Of a stretch of DNA of 64,000 nucleotides, positions 34,817 through 43,233 are shown in pieces (position 1 is the stretch's first letter; the number at the start of each line of letters is the position of its first letter). The notes under the pieces are model-generated. The model was not told the origin of the DNA. It made no database searches and saw nothing but the letters and a program-made list of their open reading frames with translations. Source of the stretch: a bacterium (lineage in GTDB: Bacteria; Chloroflexota; Dormibacteria; Aeolococcales; Bog-877); the NCBI GenBank assembly GCA_021785655.1, contig JAJYET010000005.1:20279-84278 (forward strand), given 5' to 3'. A program made the translations under genes and the position numbers.

Positions 34817-35283
34817 GAGATTATGAGTTCCGCCAAAGCTCCCCCGGCGCCGCCAGATAGGCATGCCACAGCGATACTGCCAGCCACTATCCACCCTCCA
34901 ACTGGCGCAATCGCGGCAATCACCGCCGCGCCAAAGAACCCAAAAGAGCACCCCACGAAGCCACCTGCATAGTACTTCGATGCGTTTCCATACTCATGCT
35001 TGCCGCCACTCCAGATATTGAAGTACCCAGCTTCCAGATAGAAGACAGCTCCACAGGTCCCCGGCCCGGGCCCACAGATCATCTCCGGCTGCACGCCGGT
35101 GGCACTCTCAACCGCTGCCACCAGTTGCGCCGTTGTCGCCGCGGTTCCCTGCGTGGGGGCAGACCGCACGGAAGTAGCCGCTGCTGCCACCGTCGTCCCG
35201 CCCAGCCCCACAGAGGCTCCCATCGCCGCCAGCGCCATCAATGCCGCCAGAGCGGGCACTCTCAGCCATCGCAGTCCTGTCAC
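34813..35283 (-). CDS. Secreted Gly/Ala-rich peptide precursor (bacteriocin-like?)
   Basis: 156 residues from GTG 35283 with an AGGAGG ribosome-binding site. A Sec-type signal (about 8-40), a Thr/Ala-rich pro-region, a CGPGPGTC loop with two Cys, then a hydrophobic Gly/Ala-rich tail with two further Cys (VGCSFG, VACLSG). This resembles pore-forming secreted peptides in composition only. The next gene encodes a small membrane protein with overlapping stop/start. Confidence 0.5.
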   Translation of the reverse strand: MTGLRWLRVPALAALMALAAMGASVGLGGTTVAAAATSVRSAPTQGTAATTAQLVAAVESATGVQPEMICGPGPGTCGAVFYLEAGYFNIWSGGKHEYGNASKYYAGGFVGCSFGFFGAAVIAAIAPVGGWIVAGSIAVACLSGGAGGALAELIIS

Positions 35284-35457
35284 CAGTCTCCCTCCTTGCG
35301 GAACTGTGCGGGGCCGTCCTGACCGCTCTAATCGGAACGAAGAGTAGCACCTGCGTGTGGTGTTTTGGGGAGCCTGCACATCGTGCCCGCCACCAGGGCG
35401 CTCTGCCCAATGGACGGGGCCGGCGACTGACTGAAGTCCGCCCCGAGCCCAGGGAGG

Positions 35458-35946
35458 CTAAATGCCCCGCCGCGTCCGCGCCCTGATCTCCCCAGCCACG
35501 GCCTCGCGCAACTCCGGCCATCCAGCCCCTCCGGCCCGGAGGCGGTCCAGTGCCAGGCGGAGCACGTCCCCCTCGCTCACCCTGACCCCCTCTCGCATGG
35601 CGTCGGCGACGAATCCGTTGAGCCAGGACTCCTGATCCGCGCGGAGCTGCACCTTGCCCCGCCGAGGCGCATACGCTCCGGCTGTCTTGGTGGGCATCTG
35701 GGCCACTGTCCCCTGGTCCCTATGTCCCCGGCGGGACCTGGGCACATCGGCCTCCGGGGGCACGGGGTCGTGGGCACGTGAGGTCGTGGGCACGGCGTCC
35801 ACCGCGCTCACTGCGTCACTCGCACCTGAAGCTGGGCTCTGCCCCTCCCATGTCCGCGGATGCAGCGACGGAGTGACGGGCACCTTCGGCGGGCGCTGGG
35901 CTCGGCCCCCGACCTTCGCCATCATCGAGTCCAGGACATCAGGCAT
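35458..35946 (-). CDS. ParG/ParB-like ribbon-helix-helix partition partner
   Basis: 162 residues from ATG 35946, overlapping the ParA stop by 8 nt. A long basic, Pro-rich disordered N-terminus (about 1-105) precedes a C-terminal RHH-like unit (KVQLRADQESWLNGFVADAM, then S-E-G-D-V-L-R-L-A-L-D-R-L-R). This is the layout of ParG-type centromere-binding proteins, which bind repeats upstream of parA and stimulate its ATPase. The disordered segment is encoded by DNA that itself resembles the upstream repeats. Confidence 0.65.
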   Translation of the reverse strand: MPDVLDSMMAKVGGRAQRPPKVPVTPSLHPRTWEGQSPASGASDAVSAVDAVPTTSRAHDPVPPEADVPRSRRGHRDQGTVAQMPTKTAGAYAPRRGKVQLRADQESWLNGFVADAMREGVRVSEGDVLRLALDRLRAGGAGWPELREAVAGEIRARTRRGI

Positions 35947-36715
35947 GGGCCACCTCCAGGGAGTTCGCAGAGGACACCGACGGGACCAGCCCCACCTTCT
36001 GACGGACCACATCGGCCACGATGCGGAACTCATCGGCCGCCGTGGTGACTTGGCTCCCCGGGGAGTGCGTCAGCACCAGGGCTGCCCGCCGGCCGCGGTG
36101 TGGCAGCCAGGGATGGTCGCCGATGGGAGGCGCGACCTCTAGCTTGTAGGTCTGTGTGAGGTTCCAGAGCTGGCGGAGCAGCCGCCGCTCCCGGACCCGA
36201 CCGGCGAAGCGGTTGGGGACCAGCAGGAGGGGGAAGTCGGCGCGCATCCGCAGGAAGCTGGCGAGCGCCGCCAGCTCCATCCCTCCGAGAACCATCGGCA
36301 CCACGACACACTGCGCGGCGGCGATGGCCCCGTCCGAGAGGGCCCCGGTCCCCGGGTGCGTGTCAACGACCACTGGCCGCCCCCACTCCCTCGACCAAGC
36401 GGTCAGGCGGTCGATCACCCGGCCGGGCTCGATCCCTGTGAGTTCCGCCAGGCGCGTATCCGACGGGACCAGGCCCGGTCGGCCATCCGCACTCAGGAAG
36501 CCGGGGGCGGGGCCGAAACCGAGAACCAACCCAGTCAAGAGGGCGCTGCGGACCCGCCTCTCGGGAGAGTCCCCCCAGCGCCCGGTCGCTCCACCTCCAT
36601 CCCAGTCGAGATCGACCAGGACCGCGCCCAGGGCACCCGCCAGCTCGAAGGCGAGGGTGGTCTTGCCGATCCCGCCCTTCGGCGATGCGACGGTGACGAT
36701 GGGCCATGTCCTCAT
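35939..36715 (-). CDS. parA: ParA-family partition ATPase
   Basis: 258 residues from ATG 36715. Deviant Walker A K-G-G-I-G-K-T-T (13-20), with D-L-D-W-D as the A' motif and V-V-V-D-T-H-P as Walker B. No N-terminal HTH, as in type Ib (ParF-like) systems. It would form dynamic DNA-bound gradients or polymers to segregate the element when episomal. Repeats upstream (36729-36900) are the probable centromere and operator. Followed by an overlapping RHH partner gene. Confidence 0.88.
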   Translation of the reverse strand: MRTWPIVTVASPKGGIGKTTLAFELAGALGAVLVDLDWDGGGATGRWGDSPERRVRSALLTGLVLGFGPAPGFLSADGRPGLVPSDTRLAELTGIEPGRVIDRLTAWSREWGRPVVVDTHPGTGALSDGAIAAAQCVVVPMVLGGMELAALASFLRMRADFPLLLVPNRFAGRVRERRLLRQLWNLTQTYKLEVAPPIGDHPWLPHRGRRAALVLTHSPGSQVTTAADEFRIVADVVRQKVGLVPSVSSANSLEVAHA

Positions 36716-36728
36716 GGGATCGACTATA

Positions 36729-36900
36729 CCACGTGGCCCCGTGTCCCCGGCGGGACATGGGCACGTGGGGCTACGGGGTCGCGGCCCCTTGGCCACGTGG
36801 GGTCGTGGGCTCGGGCGGCACCTGGGGCACATGGGGTCGTGGGCACGTGGGGCTACGGGGTCGCGGACCCTTGGCCACGTGGGGTCGTGGGCTCGGGCGG
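36729..36900 (+). repeat. Centromere-like repeats upstream of parA
   Basis: Two 61-bp copies (36758-36818 and 36840-36900) differ at one base. Within and before them CACGTGG recurs at 36730, 36762, 36794, 36844 and 36876, mostly 32 bp apart (three helical turns), with a CACATGG variant near 36829. Placement just upstream of parA fits a parS/parC site bound by the RHH partner. Confidence 0.7.
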
Positions 36901-36971
36901 GCCGCAGCAGACGCTGGCCACTTGGCCCGGGAGCGGCTCAGCCGAGCGGCTTCCGCTCGACCCCCACAGGC

Positions 36972-37589
36972 TCAGGAGCCGGGGACAGCCTCCGCCTCGC
37001 CGCTCGCCAGCGCAGCCTTCAGCGCGGCGACCATGGCTTCGATGGCTTCGGTCGGATCAGCCGGATGCGGCGGCTCCCCCTCCCCCTCCAGCCACTCGGC
37101 GACCATGCCGCCCACAGCGGCGTCGAACTGCTCCCGCGACCTGCCACGGCGTGCAAGGTCCAGGTCCAACTCCTCGTCGGTCAGCTCGCGCGCTTGGTCG
37201 AGAGTGAACAGCCGGTCTCGCCCGTGGCCCTCAGCCACCCACCGCTGCACCACCGAGAGAGGCTTGGGTACCTCAGGCACCACGGAGGCCTCCATAGGGA
37301 CGGGAGGGGCGGGGCGCAGGAGGGGCGGCTCCACGGCCACAGGGGCGGCCTCCACCTCCACCACAGGGGCCAGGGCCTCCAGCCGCTCGACCAAGCGGAG
37401 CACCTCGGCTCGGGTTGCCTCCAGCACTGCCCGCAAGCTCCCCGCAGCCGTCGCCTCATCGGCCAGCTCATGCTCCAACGCAGCGGAGACCAAGGCAGCC
37501 AGGGACACGGAGCGTTGGGCGGCGGCAGCCGTGGCGCGGGCAGCTAGGCCCCGGTCGATGCGGACGCCGAGTTGCTTCGTGCTCATCAC
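36972..37589 (-). CDS. RHH-like DNA-binding protein A (relaxosome accessory?)
   Basis: 205 residues. The N-terminus (K-Q-L-G-V-R-I-D-R-G-L-A-A-R-A ... V-S-L-A-A-L-V-S-A-A-L-E-H-E-L) has Arc/MetJ ribbon-helix-helix character, followed by a coiled coil, a Pro-rich linker and an acidic helical C-terminus. It overlaps its paralogous neighbour by 4 nt (ATGA). Position next to oriT and divergent from the relaxase suggests a MobC-like accessory role. Confidence 0.6.
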   Translation of the reverse strand: MMSTKQLGVRIDRGLAARATAAAAQRSVSLAALVSAALEHELADEATAAGSLRAVLEATRAEVLRLVERLEALAPVVEVEAAPVAVEPPLLRPAPPVPMEASVVPEVPKPLSVVQRWVAEGHGRDRLFTLDQARELTDEELDLDLARRGRSREQFDAAVGGMVAEWLEGEGEPPHPADPTEAIEAMVAALKAALASGEAEAVPGS

Positions 37590-38053
37590 CAGTCCTCGGG
37601 GTGGACCAGCGCGGCGACCTCCGCGACGATCTCCTCGGACACTTCCACCTCATCGGGCCGCTCGCCCAGCCTCACCCGCACCATCAAGTGCTCGACTATC
37701 TCAGTGGCCAGGGACCAGAGTTCGCTTCGCACCGCCTCCCGTGCGAGACGGCCTGGCAGAGAGGTCAACTCCTCCAGCTTCCGCTCGTGGTCTCGCACCG
37801 TGGCGGCCAGTATCGAGACGCGCTGATCCAGGTTGTCGATCTCATCCAACTTTTTCTGCTCGCGGTAGGTATGTGTCCGGCACACCGAGCAGCGGGCTTC
37901 CTCGGCCAGTTCTCGCTCTAGGGCGCAGGTGATCAACTCTGTTAGCGAGACCGTCCGCTCGGCGGCGATGGCATGGGCGCGGTCAGATAGGTTGCGCTCG
38001 ACCACGGCGCTCACCGTCACCCGGTTTGGATCTCCGCTTCGCATATCCCTCAT
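37586..38053 (-). CDS. RHH-like DNA-binding protein B (relaxosome accessory?)
   Basis: 155 residues from ATG 38053, or 152 from ATG 38044, which lies 7 nt after a TACCAT box and is more likely if leaderless. The N-terminal 45 residues (V-V-E-R-N-L-S-D-R-A-H ... V-S-L-T-E-L-I-T-C-A-L-E-R-E-L-A-E-E-A) parallel protein A, so the pair arose by duplication. A C-x2-C (CSVCRTH) follows, then a coiled coil. Divergent from the relaxase. Confidence 0.6.
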   Translation of the reverse strand: MRDMRSGDPNRVTVSAVVERNLSDRAHAIAAERTVSLTELITCALERELAEEARCSVCRTHTYREQKKLDEIDNLDQRVSILAATVRDHERKLEELTSLPGRLAREAVRSELWSLATEIVEHLMVRVRLGERPDEVEVSEEIVAEVAALVHPEDW

Positions 38054-38216
38054 GGTAGCACGTGTGGTAGCAGTGCCTTGGCCTTTCGGTCCTCGCGGAG
38101 GGGCGGCCTTGTTTGACAGGTGCCTCTGTCAGCCCTCCGACAGCAGAGCGGTCACACGCTTAGAACGCTTGCATCAAGATGCGGGGCCGCCGCCGAAGTG
38201 TGCTACGCTTCGGCTC
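38054..38216. promoter_or_regulatory. Probable oriT and divergent relaxase promoter
   Basis: Between the RHH gene and the relaxase. Contains TGACAG-GTGCCT-CTGTCA (38114-38131) and GCCGAAG-N9-CTTCGGC (38192-38214), the latter overlapping the relaxase -10 box TACGCT (38204-38209), 7 nt before ATG 38217. Inverted repeats next to a MobF gene are where nic sites usually lie; the exact nic cannot be read from sequence. Confidence 0.5.
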
Positions 38217-41200
38217 ATGTGGACCGTCGCCGTGATCAAGGACCCCGCCTACTACCTCCGCTGCGTGGCCGACCGGGCCACCGCGCAGGAGCTGGGCCTG
38301 CGCCGCCTGGCCGAGGCCACCATGGTCGCCTACGAGCTGGCGGACGGCACCACGCTGGAGGCGTCCGAGGTCCACGCCCTCCGCCGTCAGGTGAAGGTGG
38401 CCGGGCTCCGGCTGGCGGACGGCCGGGAGGTGGCGCTGGACCTGGTGGAGGTCTTGCGGGACGGTCGGCACGTCGCCGGGTACCGGTTGGCCGACAAGAC
38501 CGTGGTCGAGAAAGAGGATGCCCAGCGCGTCACCCTGACCCGCAGGCGGCTGGCGGCCTACCGACTCGCCGACGGCACCACGCTGGCCAAGGGCGAGCTG
38601 CGGGCCATCACCGCCGGGGAGACGCTGGCGGGGCTCACGGACGCCGAGGGACGGCCGGTCGAGGCGGCCATGGTGGCGATCCGCGACCAGATGAACGGCC
38701 GCATCCTCGGGTACTACTCGGAGCACGGCGAGGCCCCCGGCCAGTGGATCGGCAAGGGAGCGCTGGAGGACCTCGGACTGACAGGGCTGGTCTCGCTGGA
38801 CGAGAACCGGCAGGCGTACGAGCGGCTGATGGCCGGGCTCCACCCGGTCACGGGCGAGCGGCTGACCCACGGCCAGCCCGGCGGGGAGCGGGTGTCGGGC
38901 TTCGACCACCTGGTCACGGTCCCCAAGTCGGTGTCCCTGCTCTGGGGCTTGACCACCGACCAGGCGGTCCGGGAGGCCATCGAGGCCGCCCACAAGGAGT
39001 CCATCACCGAGGCGCTGGGCTGGCTGGAGTCGCAAATCTCCGTGGCCCGCCGGGGGCACGCCAGTGGCGGAGAGAACGACAAGCACCCGGACACCATCCA
39101 CCACGTCCCGACCACCGGAGTGATCGGCGTCCGGTTCCAGCACCGGGCGACCCGGCCGGGCGAGGGCGACCCGTGCGGCGACCCGCACCTGCACACCCAC
39201 GTCACCATCGCCAACCTCGCGCATGGGCAGGACGGCCAGTGGAACGCGCTCGACGCCCAGCTGATGTACCCGCACCTGCGGACGGCCTCCTTCGTCGAGC
39301 AGGCGGCCTTCCGCCGGCTGGCCGTCCAGAAGCTCGCGGCCCTCGGGCACCACATCGAGTGGACACAGCCGGTGAACGGCCACGCGGAGATCAAGGGGTT
39401 GGAGCGCCGCGACTGGATCGAGGCCTTCTCCCGCCGCTCCGCCGAGGCCGACGCGGCGCTGGAGCGCAAGGAGCTGATCGAGGAGGTCGGCTCCGGCCCC
39501 AGCAAGGCTCGCGACCAGGCGGGCCACGCGACCCGCCGAGCCAAGGAGACCGGGCTGGCCACCAGCGAGCTTGTCGCCGACTGGCAGGCTCGGGCGGCGG
39601 AGATCGGGCTCGGGCCGGGGCAGGTGGAGGCGGCGCTCCGGCGGCAAGCGACCCCCGAGGCGGAGCCCGAGCTGACCCCCAAGCTGGCGACCCAACTCGC
39701 CCAGGACCTCACCGAGCAGCAGAACGTGTTCGGCCTCGGGGACGCCATCCAGGCGGTCGCGAACGCCGCCCGGCTGGGCATGACCGTTGCGCGGGCCGTG
39801 GAGATGGCCAAGGAACTGACCCACGGCGCGACGGACCAGATCGTCGCCTTGAAGCAGACGGCGCGCACCGTGATCCGGCGGGACGACGGGCGCGTGGTCA
39901 AGGTGCGGCTCAACGACGAGATGGCCGAGTGCTTCACCACCAAGGAGGTGATCCGGCTGGAGAGCCAGGTGATCACCATCGCCAAGGAGCGCAGGCTCGC
40001 CGGCGTGGGGCTGGCCCGGCCGGAGGCCCTCGCCGCCGCGCTGGCCGCGCATCCGGAGCTGGGCGAGGATCAGGTGGCGATGGTGACGGGCCTCTGCACC
40101 GACGGGGCCGGAGTCGCCATCGCGCTGTCCCCCGCCGGCCACGGCAAGACGACCGCGCTCAGGCCAGCGGCCCAGGCTTGGCAGGACAGCGGCTTCACCG
40201 TGCTCGCGACGGCGCAGATGGCCGCACGAGCCCACGATCTGGGAGAGGGAGTCGGGCTCGACCCCAAGCGGGCGATGACCATCGCCGCGCTCCGGCAGCG
40301 CGTGGAGGGGACGGACGATATGCCGGTTGGCACCCCGCTTCCTCAGGGCGTCGTCCTACTGGTGGACGAGGTGTCCGTGGTCGATCTGAGGGACCTCGCA
40401 GCGCTGGAGTGCCACGTGAGGGCCGCCGACGGCAAGCTGGTGCTGGTGGGCGATCCGCAGCAGCTCGGCTCCATCGGGCCCGGGGCTCCGCTGGTCGAGC
40501 TGCCCCAGGTCGCGCCGACCTACGAGCTGGTGGAGAACCGGCGGCAGACGGCGACCGAGCGCGACGCCGACGGCAAGGAGATTCTCGGACCCGATGGGAA
40601 GCCGATCTACTGGGAGCGCTCGGCCATCGAGGGCTTGCGGCGGGGCGCGTGGGGCCTGGCCAATCCTGAGGAATACCAGAGGTGGGCGGCGGAGAAGGCG
40701 AGGGGGACGGGTGAGGACGCCCCGACGGCCAGTGGGTTGATCGGCTTCGCGCTCCAGGACTACGACCGCCACGGCCGCATCGTCTACGCCGAGGGGGAGA
40801 GCCGGGCCGCCAAGGCCGACCTCATAAAGCAGGCGGCTCAGGACTACCTGAGCGCGAAGGACAGCGGGCAGAGCGTCGCCCTGATGGCCCACACCCACAA
40901 GGACCGCCTGAGCCTCAACGCCGTCATCCGGTCGGAGCTCATCCAGCGGGGAGAGGTGGCGGCCGATGGCATGAAGGCCGGCGATCTGGAGGTCGCCGCA
41001 GGCGACACCCTGCAGGTGCTCAAGAACTCCCGCAAGCTCGGGCTCGACAACTCCGACCTGGTGCGCGTCGAGGGGATCGACAAGGAGAAGAAGATCGCCT
41101 CGGTCCGGCGTCCCGACGGGGAGCTGGTGGAGCTGAACCACGGGTATCTCGCCAAGTACGCCGCCCACGGGTACGCCGAGACGGTGAACAAGGCGCAGGG

Positions 41201-41738
41201 CACGACGGCCGACGTGGGGCTGGTGCTGGCCGACAGCTCCAGCCTCAGCTCCCAGTTCGGCCAGGTGGCGCTCACCCGGGGCCGGGAGGACAACCGGATC
41301 TACTTCGCCGGACCAAGGCCCGTGGACCCCGAGCACCACCTTCCTGAGGAACAGGCTCCCTCAGAGGACGACCAGTGGAAGCTCATCTTCGCCGGGCTCA
41401 CCCGAGACCGGAGCAAGGAGCTGGCCAGCGAGGTGATCGCCGCCCTCGACCGGGACGACCGGCAGGCCGTGGAGAAGGCGCTGGCCGCCAGCGTCGAGGT
41501 CACCAGGGCGGCGGCCCAGGTGGAGAGAGACCGGCTGGCGGCCCAGGCGGTCAAGGCCGAGGGTGAGGCCCTCGCTCGGCGCGACCTGCAGGCCATCGAG
41601 GCGATGCAGGCCGAAGAGGCCGCCAAGACCTCCGAAGAGAGGGAGGCGGAGCGGAGGAGAGCCGACCACGAGGCCGACGAGCACCGCCAGCAGCACCAGT
41701 CGCACGGCATGCAGCGGACACGGGGGCCGCGACCCTGA
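38217..41738 (+). CDS. MobF-family relaxase-helicase (TrwC/TraA type) with repeat insertion
   Basis: 1173 residues. The catalytic tyrosines are split: YY at 12-13 and YY at 167-168. Between them lie five ~25-residue repeats (37-162) of the pattern x-A-G-Y-R-L-A-D-G-T-T-L, absent from typical MobF proteins. Then F-D-H-L-V-T-V-P-K-S-V-S (229-240) and the metal triad H-L-H-T-H (324-328). A RecD-like helicase follows: Walker A S-P-A-G-H-G-K-T-T (first Gly replaced by Ser), Walker B L-L-V-D-E-V-S, G-D-P-Q-Q-L, and a UvrD-C-like V-N-K-A-Q-G-T-T. It ends in a charged coiled coil. It nicks oriT and unwinds the transferred strand. Confidence 0.92.
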   Translation: MWTVAVIKDPAYYLRCVADRATAQELGLRRLAEATMVAYELADGTTLEASEVHALRRQVKVAGLRLADGREVALDLVEVLRDGRHVAGYRLADKTVVEKEDAQRVTLTRRRLAAYRLADGTTLAKGELRAITAGETLAGLTDAEGRPVEAAMVAIRDQMNGRILGYYSEHGEAPGQWIGKGALEDLGLTGLVSLDENRQAYERLMAGLHPVTGERLTHGQPGGERVSGFDHLVTVPKSVSLLWGLTTDQAVREAIEAAHKESITEALGWLESQISVARRGHASGGENDKHPDTIHHVPTTGVIGVRFQHRATRPGEGDPCGDPHLHTHVTIANLAHGQDGQWNALDAQLMYPHLRTASFVEQAAFRRLAVQKLAALGHHIEWTQPVNGHAEIKGLERRDWIEAFSRRSAEADAALERKELIEEVGSGPSKARDQAGHATRRAKETGLATSELVADWQARAAEIGLGPGQVEAALRRQATPEAEPELTPKLATQLAQDLTEQQNVFGLGDAIQAVANAARLGMTVARAVEMAKELTHGATDQIVALKQTARTVIRRDDGRVVKVRLNDEMAECFTTKEVIRLESQVITIAKERRLAGVGLARPEALAAALAAHPELGEDQVAMVTGLCTDGAGVAIALSPAGHGKTTALRPAAQAWQDSGFTVLATAQMAARAHDLGEGVGLDPKRAMTIAALRQRVEGTDDMPVGTPLPQGVVLLVDEVSVVDLRDLAALECHVRAADGKLVLVGDPQQLGSIGPGAPLVELPQVAPTYELVENRRQTATERDADGKEILGPDGKPIYWERSAIEGLRRGAWGLANPEEYQRWAAEKARGTGEDAPTASGLIGFALQDYDRHGRIVYAEGESRAAKADLIKQAAQDYLSAKDSGQSVALMAHTHKDRLSLNAVIRSELIQRGEVAADGMKAGDLEVAAGDTLQVLKNSRKLGLDNSDLVRVEGIDKEKKIASVRRPDGELVELNHGYLAKYAAHGYAETVNKAQGTTADVGLVLADSSSLSSQFGQVALTRGREDNRIYFAGPRPVDPEHHLPEEQAPSEDDQWKLIFAGLTRDRSKELASEVIAALDRDDRQAVEKALAASVEVTRAAAQVERDRLAAQAVKAEGEALARRDLQAIEAMQAEEAAKTSEEREAERRRADHEADEHRQQHQSHGMQRTRGPRP

Positions 41739-41739
41739 G

Positions 41740-42126
41740 ATGGGCTCGCTATTCGCGCCGCTAGCCATCCTGGCCCTTGGGGCAGTCGCGGCCCTGGCCG
41801 GGGCTCGGAGGCCCTCGGGCCGCCGGCCACTGGTTCCGGCCCTCCCACGCAGGGACCTCGACCGCGAGCAGGCGGGCGATCCAGCCACTCCCGCGTTCGA
41901 GCTGGCCGTGCTGAGCCATCACCCGGACCCCTTGGTGCGCCTCCAGGTGGCGCTGAATCCCAGCACCGACGGCTGGACCCGCGAGCGCCTCGACGCCGAC
42001 GACGAGCTGGAAGTCCTCCGCTCCGGCTACGGGGAAGGGCGCGGGGCACGGGCCGCCAGCTCGGGCACCTGGCCGTGGTCGCTGCCCGGCGACCTCGACG
42101 CTTGGCGGCTGTCTTGGGCGGCCTGA
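41740..42126 (+). CDS. Small membrane-anchored hypothetical protein
   Basis: 128 residues from ATG 41740, two bases after the relaxase stop. One N-terminal helix (L-F-A-P-L-A-I-L-A-L-G-A-V-A-A-L) and a polar C-terminus with V-L-S-H-H-P-D-P-L-V-R-L-Q-V-A-L-N-P, a short motif resembling variant leucine-rich/HEAT-type repeats found in actinobacterial proteins. Function unknown; co-transcribed with the relaxase. Confidence 0.6.
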   Translation: MGSLFAPLAILALGAVAALAGARRPSGRRPLVPALPRRDLDREQAGDPATPAFELAVLSHHPDPLVRLQVALNPSTDGWTRERLDADDELEVLRSGYGEGRGARAASSGTWPWSLPGDLDAWRLSWAA

Positions 42127-42189
42127 CGTGGGCAATTTCCCGGCTCGCCCACGGGTGAGACGCTCCAGCGAAGGCCAAGGAGGTGCCAG

Positions 42190-42891
42190 ATGAACAGCAG
42201 CCATCGCGGAGCGGTGATCGCACTGGCGATGCTGGCGGGCACGCTCGGTCTCAGCTCGCTCCTCGCGGTGTCCGGCTCGGCGGCCCCCGCCGGGCCCAGT
42301 CGCCCTGCCGCCGTGGCCAGCACCCAGGTCCTGGGCAGCCTGCCCCGCCCGAGCCAGGTGAGGCCCGCGGACGTGGCCGTCAAGAGCACCCCTACCCCGT
42401 CGCCCTCGGCCGACCCCACCGAGCAGCCCAGCACAGCTGCTGCGCCCCGGCCTACGACCGTGGCCGCTGCGCCGCCGTCGCGGCCAGCTCCTACTCATAC
42501 GCCGTGGCCGACTCCCCGGCCGGTGGCCACCCCCAGGCCAACTCCCGTCCCCACGCCCCCAGGACCCATCGACAGCGGCCCCCTGCCCGCTCTGACTTGG
42601 ACCGTGGTGAACCAGGGCGGCGCGCCCGTTGTGTCCACCGGCAGCTCGGTCAGCGCCTCCTACACCTATCCGCCGGGCACCTACACCACCGGGATCGCCG
42701 TCTCCACAAGCTGGGGCAACTACTCCCTGTGCGCGACGGAGACCGAGATCGACACGAGCGGGTCCACGACCTTCACGTCCACCTACGAGACGTGCGGCGT
42801 GGACCAGTCCTGGCAGGGCCTGGGAAGTGGTGGCGGCTCGCCCGACACCGCCGAGTCGATCACCGTCACCCTGTCCTGGTACCAGCCGTAG
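42190..42891 (+). CDS. Secreted protein with Pro/Thr-rich stalk
   Basis: 233 residues from ATG 42190 with a perfect AAGGAGGT ribosome-binding site. Signal peptide (about 8-30), a 90-residue Pro/Thr/Ala/Ser stalk (about 40-128), then a beta-rich domain with a probable disulfide (LCATETE ... ETCGVDQ). It looks like an extracellular adhesion or spacer module. Unknown family. Confidence 0.65.
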   Translation: MNSSHRGAVIALAMLAGTLGLSSLLAVSGSAAPAGPSRPAAVASTQVLGSLPRPSQVRPADVAVKSTPTPSPSADPTEQPSTAAAPRPTTVAAAPPSRPAPTHTPWPTPRPVATPRPTPVPTPPGPIDSGPLPALTWTVVNQGGAPVVSTGSSVSASYTYPPGTYTTGIAVSTSWGNYSLCATETEIDTSGSTTFTSTYETCGVDQSWQGLGSGGGSPDTAESITVTLSWYQP

Positions 42892-43233
42892 GGGCCGGCG
42901 CGAACACAGGTTAGTCCCGCGACGCCTGTGTCAATCCACTTCCCCGTACGTCGCAAGTCGATCCCGGTCTGCCGGTCGAGCCTCCTTGGCCACCGGGCTC
43001 CTGCCGTTCGTCCATGTTACTCATCGGTAACCAGGGACCCCATTCCACGCAACTGCGCGTACACTCGCAGGTCACGAAGACGCGATCGAGCACGGGAGGA
43101 ACAAAAGGAACATTTCGTCACCGGTCACTCTTCGCCGAAGGCGGGCTAGACAGCAGCTCGCCCCTCCGCTTGGGGCGTAGGGTGGCCGTGCGTTGATACG
43201 AACCGTTCAAGTACACACAAACGGGGGGGCACT
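42892..43233. other. Intergenic, no gene recognised
   Basis: About 340 bp before the C39-like peptidase gene. Lower GC than the flanks. No convincing frame or RNA gene; the run of G before ATG 43234 may serve as a ribosome-binding site. Confidence 0.4.

Noticed and set aside
36729..36900. CRISPR array
   Set aside because: Only two long copies with non-unique spacers and no cas genes; better explained as partition repeats.
38160..40235. Long antisense frame over the relaxase
   Set aside because: Low-complexity His/Gly/Arg product without motifs, antisense to a well-supported MobF gene.
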